From: Apricaphanius iberus
Lineage: Eukaryota > Chordata > Actinopteri > Cyprinodontiformes > Aphaniidae
Assembly: GCA_028564705.1 (NCBI GenBank)
Contig: JAPXFQ010001662.1
Coordinates: 3,222,001-3,286,000, forward strand
Length of the DNA: 64,000 nt
Direction of reading: 5' to 3'
Positions 1 through 11,844 of this stretch are shown piece after piece (the first letter of the stretch is position 1; every line of letters starts with the position of its first letter). The position numbers and the translations under genes were made by a program. The notes under the pieces are model-generated. The model made no database searches and had not been told where the DNA came from. It saw only the letters and a list, made by a program, of their open reading frames with translations.

Positions 1-689
1 GCTAATAACATGCATGCTTAGGGTATCTTTCAAACTCCCCTCCTGAAGCAAAAACCTGGACATGTATGAATAGATGCTGAAGGAAACCGACTCATTAAGT
101 AACGGAACTACTGAAAGGGAGACGTTAAAAGGGAGACATTGCTTGAATTGTACTAAAACATCCAGTTTTAATCTATTGGGGTGGCATGAATTAGCTGTAA
201 CAGTCCCATCCCTCTCTCATAAGAGGAGAAATCACAGATAATACACTGCCACTGCAGTGATAATATCTTGCAATTGTCAGGGTAGGGCGGCACCTCTGAT
301 TGGTTATTGTTTTATTTATGAAGCCATTTCAGTTTATCTTTGTTGGCATGTGGAGTAAATGTCATGACCAGACAACTTCTCACAAATGTATTAATTACCA
401 GAATTATTCTTCATCTGAAAGCTTTGGCATTTGAATATTTCTCAGTTAGGTGAATGTCTGCAAGCAGTTTTAGACGTAGTTTAATATATAACTGTAGTGA
501 TTAAGTTATAAACTCATGATTATTTGTGTGTCTCAGAAAAGTATACTTCTAAACTGAATCTTCCACATTTTTGTCACAAACGAAGCACTGAATTTTCTTT
601 ACTTTACTCTTATTTGATCCAATATTGACCAGCTTTGTGAAACTAGAGACAGATTCTTTTGTTCATTTTTTTTTTTCCGAGCTCAATCA

Positions 690-990
690 GATTAGTTGGC
701 AATCATCTCAAAGTATCAATTTTTTTGCCTCGTATTCTCAGTTGAAGTTAAGTCTGGACTTTGACTGGGTCATTTCTGATAATTTTGTTATGCTTTAATC
801 TAAATCATTCCTTGGTAGCTCAGGCTGTTTGCTTAAGATCATTGTCCTGTTTGAAGATAAACCTTTGCTCCAGTCTTAAGGGTACTGTTTTCCCATAATA
901 TTTTAACAGCTTCCCTCTCCCTGCTCAAAAAGCACCCCTTTATTTCATCATGTTAAAAGTGTGCTCATTTTGAGGTGCAATATGAATATG
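690..990 (-). mobile_element. Tc1-like transposon remnant
   Basis: On the plus strand the text reads like the reverse complement of a fish Tc1-like transposase: phrases such as AAGTCTGGACTTTGACTGGG, then a GATCATTGTCCTG block, then CAGCTTCCCTCTCCCTGCTC. The order matches the conserved DDE part of the family. Both termini are unclear and the frame is destroyed. The family call is from memory of the consensus. Confidence 0.7.
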
Positions 991-2739
991 TCTCCCCAAT
1001 TCTTCGCCTTCTGCTTCAGATTTAGAATCTGATCCCAAGCTTCACTTCACTAAGGTTAGTCGGTGAACAGAAATCAATAAACTGCTGTTAAAGTAATTGG
1101 TTCAAAAAGGACAACTCTGTCAAGGTGTCCTTGACTCACAATGACTTAAGAAGAAATGTACACTCTCATAGCAAGTGGGGTCAAAAAAGTGAACAATGCA
1201 GTTTTATTGCCCAGATCCTCATTGTGGTTACTGGTGATGTTAAACATTTAATGCAAAGTGTTCTTATAATTTACCTGCACCAGAATGTGTAAAAAAACAG
1301 CCAAAAGTAGGGAGGAGATTTTGAATATTACAGGTAGAGACGGAAGGCATGCAAATGAATTTTTTTTATGGTTAAAAGCTTAAATAAATAAATAACAAAA
1401 AGATTCATCAGTTTTTGTGAGGCCAGAGTGGCTGAAAGGTTATGAAAAAAAACGATGAATGGGTCTCTGCGGTTTAATGGTGACAAAGAAAGGATGCAAC
1501 GTTGGCCTCTTCCCACAAACTGGCTCAGCACTCGTTTGTTCCTCAGTCCTCCATTTTGGATCGAAGCATCGTAAACTGGCCCGTTAATTGCAGCGCTAAC
1601 TCAATCAGGGATGACTCACAGGAGACGGTGTCTGTGTGTGTGTGTGTATGTGCAGGTGCTTTCTTTGTCTTTTTGGTTGCATGTGTTCCAGTAATGAGTT
1701 GAAGTGCTGAGGTGAAGAGAAAAACAGCAGAGTGTGGCTTATCCATGTCGAAGGACTTGATTGTAAGAGTCTTAGTGGTGGTAAACAGAGGACTGGTGAG
1801 TGGCGTTTAGCTTCAACGATTTGTAAGGCAGTGGTTTATCCTCCTGACGAGGCTGATGTTGGTTACCCTGGGGAGAACATTTTAAGGTCATCGTTGATCA
1901 TGTTCAGCTGACCTCATTGTTACTGAAAGAAGATCCTGCAACACTGCATCTTGCAGGAATGCTGCAAAAGCACACCTGCAAGATTTTTTAATTTAAACAG
2001 AAAGGTTAATCTAGTAATTTATTATGGCAAGCATAATAGAAAATAGATCAACACAAATCACCCTGATAATTGGACATAGATTACCACTGCATTACAAAAA
2101 GCTGTATGACGTTTTTTTATTTATTTATAGGAATATTTTTTATTATTTTTCCTTTGAAGATGTAGATGACAAAAAAAGAGCAGGGGAAGAAAACGTGTGG
2201 AAACAAACTTTTCTGCAACAGCTTCCATCAAGCTTTTGTAATAAATTGAGTGTTGTTGACTGTTGATGACTTTTTGCCCCCTCTTCTTCTCAGAATTGTT
2301 TCATACTTCAGTCAAGTTGAAGTTTTTTAAATAAGTTAAAGTTTGGACTTCATGATGATTTGAGCCAGTCAGAGTTGGACATGCTGGTGTGTTTTGGATC
2401 AATGGACCCTGCTTTATTAACCATTAAGCTTTTTGGTACAGAGCAGACTTCATGATTTTATCAATTGTGGCAAGTTGTCCTGATTGTCAAGCTATAAAAG
2501 AAATGGCTCAGACCACAACACTGCCTGTACCTTGTTCCAACTGCTGTTTTGTATCAGATGTAACAGGATACACTCCTTTTGTCTCCGTCTGCAGAATGTT
2601 TTCCCAAAAGGGGGATCATCAAAATGCTTATTTTTAGTCAACAATGGGGCTGTGCTCCATGGATGCTATTTTATGCATTAACAGGAGAGGTCATGAGCTC
2701 TTACTTTAACTAAGGCTATTGAAGACAGTAGGTTAAATG

Positions 2740-2885
2740 TTGTTTTGGGATCTTTGTGCCCTCTTGGCTAAAACGGTGATTTGCTTTTGGAGTAACTTTT
2801 TTAGATCAGGTTGAACACTGTTTAATGTATGGCTCTCATTGTGGTTCATGGGAGTCCCAAAAATGTCTCTGCAACCCTTTTCCAA
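2740..2885 (-). mobile_element. Dispersed DNA-transposon-like repeat, fragment A
   Basis: The segment GGCTCTCATTGTGGTTCATG followed by GGAGTCCCAAAAATG belongs to a fish dispersed repeat of which a longer copy lies at 48610-49260 in the same orientation. Its superfamily was not determined; the orientation given is that of a presumed transposase strand. Confidence 0.5.
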
Positions 2886-2894
2886 TTGATATAG

Positions 2895-3180
2895 TGCCAA
2901 TTCACAACATACATTATCTCAAGGCACTTTACAAGAAAAGTAATTTTAGTCAAAGCATACAAACATTCCAATCAGTTAAAAAGTTTTCTCTTTAAGGAAT
3001 CCCAGCAGAGTGCCTCAAGTCATTGACTGTAGGTTTTGCCCTGTACATGCAGAATCCAATCGCAGCAATCCTCTCAGCAATCTTTCCTCCTGAGCAAACA
3101 TGCAGGAACAGTGGTGAGGAAAAACACTTCTTGAAAAGAAAGAAACCTCCACCAGAACCTGTTGCAGTGTGAGGGGCAAT
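2895..3180. repeat. Fish dispersed interspersed repeat
   Basis: Contains GTGCCAATTCACAACATACA, then CTCAAGGCACTTTACA and later CGCAGCAATCCTC and a GAGGAAAAACACTTC block. I recognise this order as a high-copy teleost repeat of unclear class. There is no coding potential. Confidence 0.6.
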
Positions 3181-3344
3181 CTACCATGACTGTCTGGGGG
3201 TTTGAAAACACAGAAAAGGAAGTAAAAGGTTGATAACAGGACATGAAAGATGTTGAGTTACTGGGAGAATCATCCGAATCAACAAGGAGTTGTAGCTAAA
3301 AAAAACATTAGAAAAAATAAGGTTAACTGCCAAAATAACAGCAA

Positions 3345-3407
<63 letters not shown>
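3345..3407. repeat. (AAT)n microsatellite
   Basis: About 21 uninterrupted AAT units in intron 1. Any apparent poly-isoleucine frame across it is a repeat artefact. Confidence 0.98.
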
Positions 3408-3409
<2 letters not shown>

Positions 3410-6289
3410 CGAGTAGTAGAAGAGATCTATTGCCTACTTTTTATCGTCTACTTTGTGTTATTTTGTGATTTAAAATTTAAACAAACAAAAAATTCTTTAT
3501 ACTTTGCAATCTATAAAAATAACTACTTTTGTGAACTATGGGTTACGATCTCTGTTAAAATAAAAAGCATATCCACAGGTCCCACGGCTTATCAGCACCA
3601 ATGGGTAGTAGCAGTTGATACGGCATCCACTTTTAGTCTACAGTATGACACTAACTGTTTAACGTCGCCTGTTTTTGTTCAACTGTTTCCTTGTCTTTCA
3701 TTTTGGGACTGTGAAGTTGAATAACTGCATGCGCAGTCTTTGACGACTTCTTCATGCCTTTTTATTTATGTTGGCAAGCTTGATGTGCAATGCTGCCACC
3801 TGGAGTGTAGACAGGTACTGTGTTCCCCGACTTACCCAAGCTCCATTAATGAACCCTTGATCAAATGACCATGCCCCTGGTTGTAAATTTATGTTCCCAA
3901 AGAAGAAATGTGTATTCTCAAACACGCTGCTCCTTGTGTTCATACTGGGATAGCACAACTGTAAATGTGAAATTTCTATCAGCAATGTATTTCAGTTGTA
4001 ACTTTTGTTACAGCTATGTGTGATTTGGCTCATTCTGTAGTTTACCATTTTGTGATTATGCACAACTATGGACCAATATGTACACATTTTAACCCGTGAA
4101 TACGCTTTTATTTTTACAATGATCTTACCCTATTCAAAACACAGATGGTGAAATGTATTTATTTTACAAATGAGAATCTATCTGGATCAATGCTGCTGCC
4201 AATTTTGGAGCTTTCAGTAATACTAGTATGAATGCACAAAAAGCTTGAAAAAAATTATGGAGACGATGTTTCCTTATTATTGGAGTCTGTAAAAGATTAT
4301 CTCTGTGTATCCGAAGGATAAAGGAGGAGCACAAAATTAAGGAGAGACATTCAATGCTATAATGATCTATCGTGTTAACACTTTGTTGCGTCTTCAGAAT
4401 GATCGGTTTATTTTTCATTACGAGGATTATTTATTTAATACAATCACTCCAAATATTCTGTTTCCGGTATGAGTGTCTCCTATCCAGACCTCACTTCCAT
4501 TATTTATTGCGGTCTGTATTCTCCAAAGACTCCCCTCTGTGCAGATGTGTTAGGTATAGTGTTGCTATCTTTGTCTCATTCTCTTCTTCTCTTCACTTAC
4601 TCTACCTCCCCCTGCTCCTTTACTCTATGCCATGCAATCTGCCTCCCCTGGCAGTCTTCACCAGCTTGTGCAGCCTTTACTAACTAGCTGTACACTCACA
4701 CTCGAATGGAAATGATGATGAGACAGCAAAATCACACCAGAGACAATGCAGGGCAGAAAGAGGAGGAAAGTAAAGGAAGTGCAGGAAAAGAATGTAAGAA
4801 AGAGAGCCAATTGTCTTTTATAGGCACTTTTACCCCTTGCATGTTCATTCCAAGGATTAGTAGATATTTCTGGACCTTTCTTTCTTTCTCTTAGCCCTTG
4901 GTTGTCATTGTCATTCAATGCATTGTTTCCCCTCACTGTTCTCCCTTCCTCGTTCTATCTTAACTTATTAAATCTATTTCATCCCTCTCTCTTTTTGCTT
5001 TTCTTGTCTTGTCTTCTCTCCATTGCTCTCGGCCTGCCAACCTTTTGTCTTGTGTCACTAAGTGGACGGCTTATATAATGGAAAACACCTGAGGGGGGAC
5101 TCCTCTCTTCCTCTCACCCACACACACTATGTCATTTCACTCCATCTTTTGCTCTTGTTTTCTCCTGTCTTCTGACTTACCTGCTGTTTCTTTTCTCCTT
5201 ATTTCACTGTGGTGTCGATTATGTTTTAAAACAAATGGCTGTCCTCCAGTGGAGGTTTCAGTAGATGAGTTAAAGTAATAAGCAAAGCAGCAAGCAGGTT
5301 TGGGGTAGTTTTAGGTACACCATGATTTTGAAAAAAGCAGTTCCACCATCCTCATCCTAAGCGAGTTGATCGGGCCATTCCAAGTACATACCCCCAAATA
5401 GGTACTCCATTGGTTCCTGAAATGGCCCTGAAAATGGCCCTGTCAACCTGCTGGATGAAATGGGGAAATGCACATATCGGGAAGGTCTTATCAAACCTCT
5501 AGAATATTATTGCCCCTCCCCCACATTTTTCTCCAAGCTGTCTGGCTGTATTCTTGTAAGATGTAGAAATAATGAAGAAATAATGTCTGCTCTTGTTTTC
5601 TTTTTTTTTCCCTTGTGAAGAATCTTCAAAAAAGCAAACACATTTTTCTTTCAATCCTCTTCATTATTTGATGTGTATGCTCCCTTTGAAGTTAACTGAC
5701 TCTGACTAAGCATTATGCTGTATATTTATAGATTTCAATCAAAAGTATGTAAAAATGGTATATCAATCTGTACTGTAGATACTGTAGATATTTTAATTGG
5801 TATTTTACAAACCAGTAGTTATGTTTCCACTATTGGAACGTGAGGGTAACTTGACCAGATCTTATTTTGATGGGGCATCTCTTTACTTGCTCCTCTCAGC
5901 CACCGCATCTACATACACAATCGGCCCTCTTAAATAATCAGCTACAGACACCCGCTAACCACACAGTTTCAGCAGCAAGTAGCGTCACTGATCGTCATTA
6001 AAAGGAGCACAGAGCTGCAGAGATAACAACTGGATCAATATTGGTCAGAAATTAAGCCTTGCACAGTTGCTATAAGGACATATAGCCTCTGCATATGGGG
6101 TGCCCTTTCTGCCACTTCACACGTCAGTTCCCTTCATCCATGATGGAGCTCTGATAGTGTACACCCATGTTAGAATACTGTTTGCTGCAATGCTGTAAAA
6201 TAAAAAATCTTTGAAAGACTTCTTTAACATATAATGTATACTTTAAGGACTGATAAGTTACCCAGGGTTACATTAGAAAGGAATTAACA

Positions 6290-6835
6290 ATTCTAGAATT
6301 CGTATTGTGAAGTCTATGAGGTGTTGGCATCCCCTAGCGTGACGTAGCCATACTCAATTCTAATTCGAATGTGAGTCTGATACTGCTCCATTGGGCTGTG
6401 ATTATGGGGCATGTTTTAACTGAACCAGGAAAAAAAAAATGCCTCTGCACTCAATCGGATAGACCTATAACCCATCAGTGCAATAGAAGTGTGTGACGTT
6501 ACTCTGCAGAGCAACGGACATTATCTGTTCCTCTCTTAAAATTCCTCTTTTAAAATTAATGTGCTGTTGATATCTTCTAGAACAGACTCAATGGCAGAAT
6601 CTACACATCTCAGTTCTCCAGCAGCAGCCATCATTGTAAACAAATTCGACCCAGGCACTCTTTGGTGACGTGGTTGATTACGTTACTGTTGTTCACCTGT
6701 TAATCATCGTAAGCCCGATTTGAGTGGTCTGAACAGATCTTGCTCGGGCATAATTGCTCCTGGCAGAGGAATGCCAGACCAAACTTCCAGACCATGTTGT
6801 AGGCGGGACTAAGTTCGGCTGGCACCCAGGCTAGG
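6290..6835. repeat. Dispersed TIR-type repeat remnant
   Basis: Includes GAATGCCAGACCAAACTTCC, then AGGCGGGACTAAGTTCGGCT and GGCACCCAGGCTAGG, a block common at the end of a fish dispersed element. A possible left part, GCATCCCCTAGCGTGACGTA, lies near 6328. The left end is not certain and no target duplication was identified. Confidence 0.5.
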
Positions 6836-9388
6836 CACCCCCTGCATGCTGAGGAGAATCATGAGACAACTTTTTGTGTATTTTGCAGAACTTCCCAGTA
6901 TTTGATCTTAAATAAGATTCAAATATTTTTCTGCATTTCCATTGGTTGAGGGGAAACAGAAGGAGGGAGTCACCAAAGCAGGCATTAAAAACAGTGCTCT
7001 GTTTGGTCGGTGGCTGACGCTCCAAGCCAACATAAAGGCAAATGGCACAACATTCTGGCTCCTGTAATTGCCCATTTGCTGTGTTTTCTGCACTGCTGTG
7101 GAAGTTTTTTAGTTTTTTATCCCACCTAAGTACAGTCCTGGGCATTGCCTTCCCTCTGCTGACCGCACTGAAGCTCAAGCCTCCTTCCTGCTTGAGGGGT
7201 GAGCAGGCCCATTTTGTCACCCGAGGGGGTGGGGTTCCCCCAGCTGGACGTAGCGTGTGGAAGGATCACACTATTCCAGCCAGATCCTCTCCAACCCCTC
7301 AGGCGCCTCGGTCAGCCAGGAGGAGGCCCTTAGAGCTGTCTTTACTTAATGTTGTAATAGAATCCTTCTTTTTTATCTCTTATTGGGTAATGAGCCCCTG
7401 AGATTTCTTAGAGGGTTCTTGCTTTGAATATCTCCTGCTGGTTAATAATTGTTTCTTTAATTGGTAATGTTGAAAGTTTAAATTTAGCACATAAGTTTTT
7501 ATATTTCATTTGTACTATTGCATTAGTTAATCGGTGGTGACTAGATATTTGTTTGGTTGATAATACATTTGGATTTATTGGTTGTCATACATTTTAATTT
7601 TTTTTTAGTAAAGGGTACTTTTTGTGTTGATTTTACATAAATTCTGAATCCTGAAACATATGAAGAAATCTGCATACTTTTTCAGGGTAATATAGGGAGC
7701 TCCCTGGGAAGTATCCCCTCATCAAAGTGCTTTCAATAAGTTATTAGACAGATAGATATATGAACATTTACAGTATATATGCTAATGCAGTTTTAACTAA
7801 ATTAAAATGTGCTAATGAGCCTGATTGGTCGCCTCGAATGAATGATTAGCCTTTTTCCTGGTGTCTTTACTTGGAGTAGCTGAAGGTGGACTGCCGTTAA
7901 ATACCCAGCTTACACTTTTATCTATAGGTATGAAAGAAACAGTCAAACTCAGAGACTCTCCTTAGGTAGTTTTAGTGCTAGTTGAACACTGCTGTCCTCC
8001 AGGATAATGACTCTCTTACTTTTTACACACCTCTTGACTCCCTCTAACTTTTTATACACCACATCTTTTCACCCCCCACCTCCTCCACCACATACCCCCC
8101 GCCCACCATAACTAAATATAGTCCCTATGAAATATGGCTGCATCGTCTCTTCCTACAACGCTGCGAGACAAAAGTCTGTGATGTTGCATCTCCAGCAACG
8201 GGGACAGAAAGCACAGATAAGATTGATAGCCATAAAAAGAAGAGATGTCATTAAAAAGTAGATAAACATCTGCCCCAGCATGTGGGTAAATGAATAAAAG
8301 GATAAAGATCTAGGAACAAAAGGTGCAATTGTAGCATGGTAGATAGTGAGACATAAAGAGAGAAAGGAGAGGTTTATGGCATTTCCTGCCATCATTTTTT
8401 AATTGAACAGTCAAAACTGTGGAAGCCTAAATGAGTAATGAGTCTGGCAACATTATAAGAAATACAATGATGGATAGTTATGACTGTGTAATTGCTTCTA
8501 TAGGAATAGAACAGATGATGTGTATGGAGGAGAAGTCAACCAAGAGATAAATATTGTTGCTTAGTTATGTATGTTAGGTCATGTTCAGCACAATATCTCC
8601 ACCTAATGGTGCAACAGAGTCATTACAGTTAGTTAGAGCAGGTTACACATCACTGAAGCCAATGACAATTCCCACCTCATCAGCTCACCTGCAGGAGCCT
8701 TTGTAATGATTTCTACTTTGTTTAATTACAGACTGTGTCATTTACATAATAGGTGTACTCAGTATTACACACAGTGTAGGAAACAGCAGTCACAGCACCC
8801 TCACAGCTGTTCAGTGAGGGGCTTAAAGTCAGTTTGAGGGGGTTATTTTACCATCGCATCTGCTTGACCACAGAGAGGTTCTGCCTACCTGCTAACAGCG
8901 GGCCCATCCATTTGTAACGGCCCCCCGAGGAGCTTGCATCGTGATAGGTACAATGTGCAGAAAATGTTCCCTTGCAAGTTGAACATACATCGAACCTGAC
9001 AGGATCTCCTTCTACCTCAATGACCCAAACGTGCTCAGGGCATGGGCCAACACCCGGGAGGGCAGATTATTATTCCTGGCATGGCCCTCACCAGGTTGCA
9101 TTGAGTGAGAAAAGATGTGTTTTCACCTGTGGCGAGTCATGACATATTTTTAGCTCCTTTTATACACAAATGCTGATGTTAAGAGTATTTTCCTGTTTCA
9201 ATGTTAAGTCAAATTTAAAAAAAAGTTTTTATTTCCTTTTTTGTTTGATATTTAGTTTCCCTTTATATGGTTATAGTATTTATTTATTAGGGTTTTTCTT
9301 CTAAAAAGGGAGTAAAGACAGATCTTCAAAAAATATGATTTTTTTATTTCTTAGTGTCTTATTCTCAACTCTGTGTTTTAATTCTTAG

Positions 9389-9690
9389 GCTTCGGAGAGA
9401 AGGATACACCGTTCAAGTCAGTGTCAATGACTACCTGGATATCTACTGCCCTCACTACAACACCAGCCAGCGTGGGACTCTGGAGCGAGTGGTGGCTGAA
9501 CAGTACATCCTCTACATGGTGAACTACCGAGGGTATTACACCTGCAACCCCCAGATGGGCGTCAAACGCTGGGAGTGTAACCGGCCCCACGCGCCTCACA
9601 CACCCATCAAGTTCTCTGAGAAATTCCAGCGGTACAGCGCCTTCTCGCTGGGCTACGAGTTTACCGTGGGCCAGGAGTACTACTACATCT
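9389..9690 (+). CDS. efna3: efna3 coding exon 2: Eph-receptor-binding domain of ephrin-A3 (gene 5'-partial)
   Basis: Ephrin-A3 is a GPI-anchored ligand at the outer cell surface that binds EphA receptors on neighbouring cells and guides axons and cell sorting. This exon gives 100 whole codons (residues 1-100 of the visible protein) and most of the ephrin domain. It includes NDYLDIYCPHY, KRWECNRPHAPH and KFSEKFQRYSAFSLGYEF, the last covering the receptor-binding G-H loop. Three of the four family cysteines are here (C20, C52, C63); the fourth is in the next exon. An N-glycosylation sequon (NTS) starts at residue 24. The start LRREGYTVQV and the phrase YSAFSLGYEF match ephrin-A3 better than A1, A2, A4 or A5 as I know the family. 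The acceptor is a T-rich tract ending TTCTTAG at 9388; the first exon base completes a codon begun in exon 1, outside the window. The donor is GTGAGT at 9691, after one base of a Ser codon. The a/b paralogue cannot be decided. Confidence 0.96.
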
Positions 9691-9873
9691 GTGAGTCACT
9701 AGCTCATTGTGATGGATGGAAAAAGCTTGAGGGTGCTGCACATTCAATATTGTGATCAGAGGCCGTAATTTAGAGTGTCTCCTCGCCCACGTGTATTGAC
9801 ACCATGTGGGTTTTGATAATAGATTGTAGAAGTTCAGCTAAGGACATTGAGTTTCCTGGTGCTGCAGTTTATA

Positions 9874-11720
9874 CACTTAGCCTTGAAGTTTTTCCATACT
9901 TTTTCTTAGTAGAACCACAAACTTTAACATATTTTATTGGGATTTTATGTGCTACAACAAAATCAGAAGTGCATATTTGTCAACTGGGTGGAACATTTAC
10001 GGTTTTAAATTTGTTTTAGAAGTTTAAAACCTGAAAAATTGGCTTTTCATTTGTCTCCAGCCACTTTTAATTTTACTCTGATGCATCCAGTGAAAGGTTC
10101 AGTACACCATTTGCCTGTGGCAGTCATATAATCAGTAAATTAAATAAATGGTAAGTTAATATTGCTATAAACTGTCATTGTTACAGAACATTAGTGAACA
10201 AATGAAGACCAAAAACCCAACATAAAGATCAAGGATAAAGTTGTGGAAAAGTTCAAAGCATTATTAGGTTATAACATAAATAAAGGCAACTTTTCAGTCT
10301 ATCATCTGAAGATTGAGAATATAGCACAAACGTCTCTTATTTTTTCTCTCTCAGTGTGCATAACCTCAAGAAATTAAACCCACAGCGATCACTAATGAAG
10401 AATTTTCATACATATTTATCAGGTGGAGTACTATAGCAAACGCTGTAATGCTCTGCTTGAGAAAGTAAATCTGTTGGGCTTATACTTGGTACTCAAACAC
10501 CAATTTTGAGTACCACACTGCCAGACAGGACACGTTAAGAAAGAAAAAAAAGGAAGAAGAATATAGCACAACTGCAGATCTACCAGGACATGGCCTGTTA
10601 TATAAGGCCAGACAAGGAGAGCATTTATCAGAGAAGCAACCAAGAGAGACATTCTAACTCTGGACGAGCTTCAGAAAGCTATAGCTCAGGTGGGAGAATC
10701 TAATTAACTATTGGTTGTGCACTCCAAAGATTTGTCCATTATGGTCGAGTGGCAAGAACAGAACCAGTGTTGAAGAATAGAAAGCCATTATGGGTAATGC
10801 GCATCGCCGCTCTAATGTAAAAGACCTTTGATTGTTTTTTGTTGTTTTTTTATCAGGGTTGTCCCTCGAGTGCTCAAGGGCCGCAGCTAATTCAAATGGT
10901 CTACCTCAGTATGTCATAAAGTTCTGCAGAAGCCTGCTAATGAAGCTTCATTTGACTTGGGTCTGATGAACCAGGGAAAGAACTAAAACATGCAGGACAC
11001 CGACTCATGAGGATCGACTTTGGACAACACCGGTTTATATGGCATGAAGAGTTAGAAGTTTAGTCCATTTACAATTCTGAGCATAGCAGGTTTAAAAAAG
11101 ATCACTGAGTACCATGCTTTGACCTAGACACTCTTCATCTGTTCTAACAAATGCAAATTAAGAGGAGCATATTTTTGAATGTACAGGCCATGTAGGAGAG
11201 CAGCAAAAATGTGGTCAAATAAGGTCAGATGAGACTAAAATTAACCCTTCATCACCCTGAACACATTCTCCCCAGTTTGAAAGACAGTGTTGGCAGCCTC
11301 ATGCTGTGGGGATACTTTTCATCAGTGTCAGACAGGAAAGCTGGTCTAAGTTAATAGGAAAATGGATGTACATTGCTGGAAAACTTGTTACAGTCTGCAA
11401 AAGACCTACTCCTGTGTTGAGGTTTACCTTCCAGCAGGTCAAAAACAAAACATACAGTTCTCAGACTTTTATGTTTAAAAAACATTTTTAAATGATGATG
11501 ACTGAAGTGAAATTAGGCACAAATGGTGTCTTTGAACTAGTTATGTGACTTCTGCAGAGGATTATATTTAACGTATCAGAGTAAAGAGGGCTGAATACAA
11601 ATGCATAACCAACTAGACGGATTTTAATTCTTAAATGTTTTCTAAACATGTATTTCCTTCCACTTCTGGAATAGGCTCTACTTTGTATTGCCCTGTCAAC
11701 AAAAATCCCAATTAAGGATT
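9874..11720 (+). mobile_element. Dead Tc1-like transposon filling efna3 intron 2
   Basis: The left end starts after TATA at 9870-9873. The left inverted repeat includes ATTTTATTGGGATTTTATGT, and the right one mirrors it (CCTTCCACTTCTGG, then AAAAATCCCAATTAAGG). Transposase traces appear in order. There is an N-terminal DNA-binding segment near 10220-10310. A well-kept stretch at 10618-10700 reads AFIREATKRDILTLDELQ. The first catalytic Asp is kept in SDETK near 11225. The second conserved motif, normally FQQDN, reads FQQVK near 11430, so a catalytic Asp is lost. Frames are broken in several places. A foreign segment at about 10853-10920 interrupts it. The right terminus seems truncated. Confidence 0.85.
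10853..10920. mobile_element. hAT-type repeat fragment nested in the intron 2 Tc1 element
   Basis: CAGGGTTGTCCCTCGAGTGC followed by TCAAGGGCCGCAG resembles the terminus of fish hAT-type non-autonomous repeats that begin CAGGGGTGTCC. It interrupts the transposase homology, so it would have arrived after the Tc1 copy. Confidence 0.4.
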
Positions 11721-11778
11721 ATGTGACCTGCAGAGGGCACAAGGCTGACATCTTATGTCTTTTTGTCCTCTGTTTTAG

Positions 11779-11844
11779 CCACACCCATCCACCACCACGG
11801 CCACAGCTGCCTGAGACTCAGGGTCTTCGTCTGCTGCTCTACTG
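11779..11844 (+). CDS. efna3: efna3 coding exon 3: end of the ephrin domain
   Basis: This 66-nt exon encodes residues 101-122 and closes the ephrin fold. It carries the fourth conserved cysteine (C111 in HSCLRLRV) and the cysteine pair in VFVCCST, which corresponds to the KVFVCCAST segment of mammalian ephrin-A3. Family disulfides pair cysteines 1-3 and 2-4, so C111 should pair with C52. The acceptor is TGTTTTAG (AG at 11777-11778) and the donor is GTGAGA at 11845. Both borders are phase 1, so skipping the exon would keep the frame but remove C111 and probably break the fold. A histidine-rich run (HHHGH, residues 105-109) sits where human ephrin-A3 has HNLHW. Confidence 0.95.

Larger units (their letters stand above)
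1..9388 (+). other. efna3: efna3 intron 1 (3' part; exon 1 lies upstream of the window)
   Basis: Exon 2 starts inside a codon, so exon 1 must lie further left. No sequence encoding the ephrin N-terminus (a YWNSSN-like motif) was found here on the plus strand. The interval holds repeat remnants at 690-990, 2740-2885, 2895-3180, 3345-3407 and 6290-6835, a pyrimidine-rich stretch around 4560-5220, and repeat-poor GC-richer islands at about 7030-7330 and 8860-9125. The rest (1-690, 990-2740, 3410-6290 and 7330-8860) shows nothing recognisable beyond short low-complexity runs. Confidence 0.8.
9691..11778 (+). other. efna3: efna3 intron 2
   Basis: A 2,088-bp intron with GTGAGT and TTTTAG borders. 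All but about 180 bp at the 5' end and about 60 bp at the 3' end is a Tc1-like transposon remnant in the same orientation as the gene. Confidence 0.93.

Noticed and set aside
6831..7401. Open frames of 119-129 codons on both strands in intron 1
   Set aside because: They overlap on opposite strands over a GC-richer segment, and neither shows a recognisable domain. The region is better treated as possible non-coding DNA.
1..9388. efna3 exon 1 inside the window
   Set aside because: No frame encoding a signal peptide followed by a YWNSSN-like motif and a donor of the right phase was found, so exon 1 is placed upstream.
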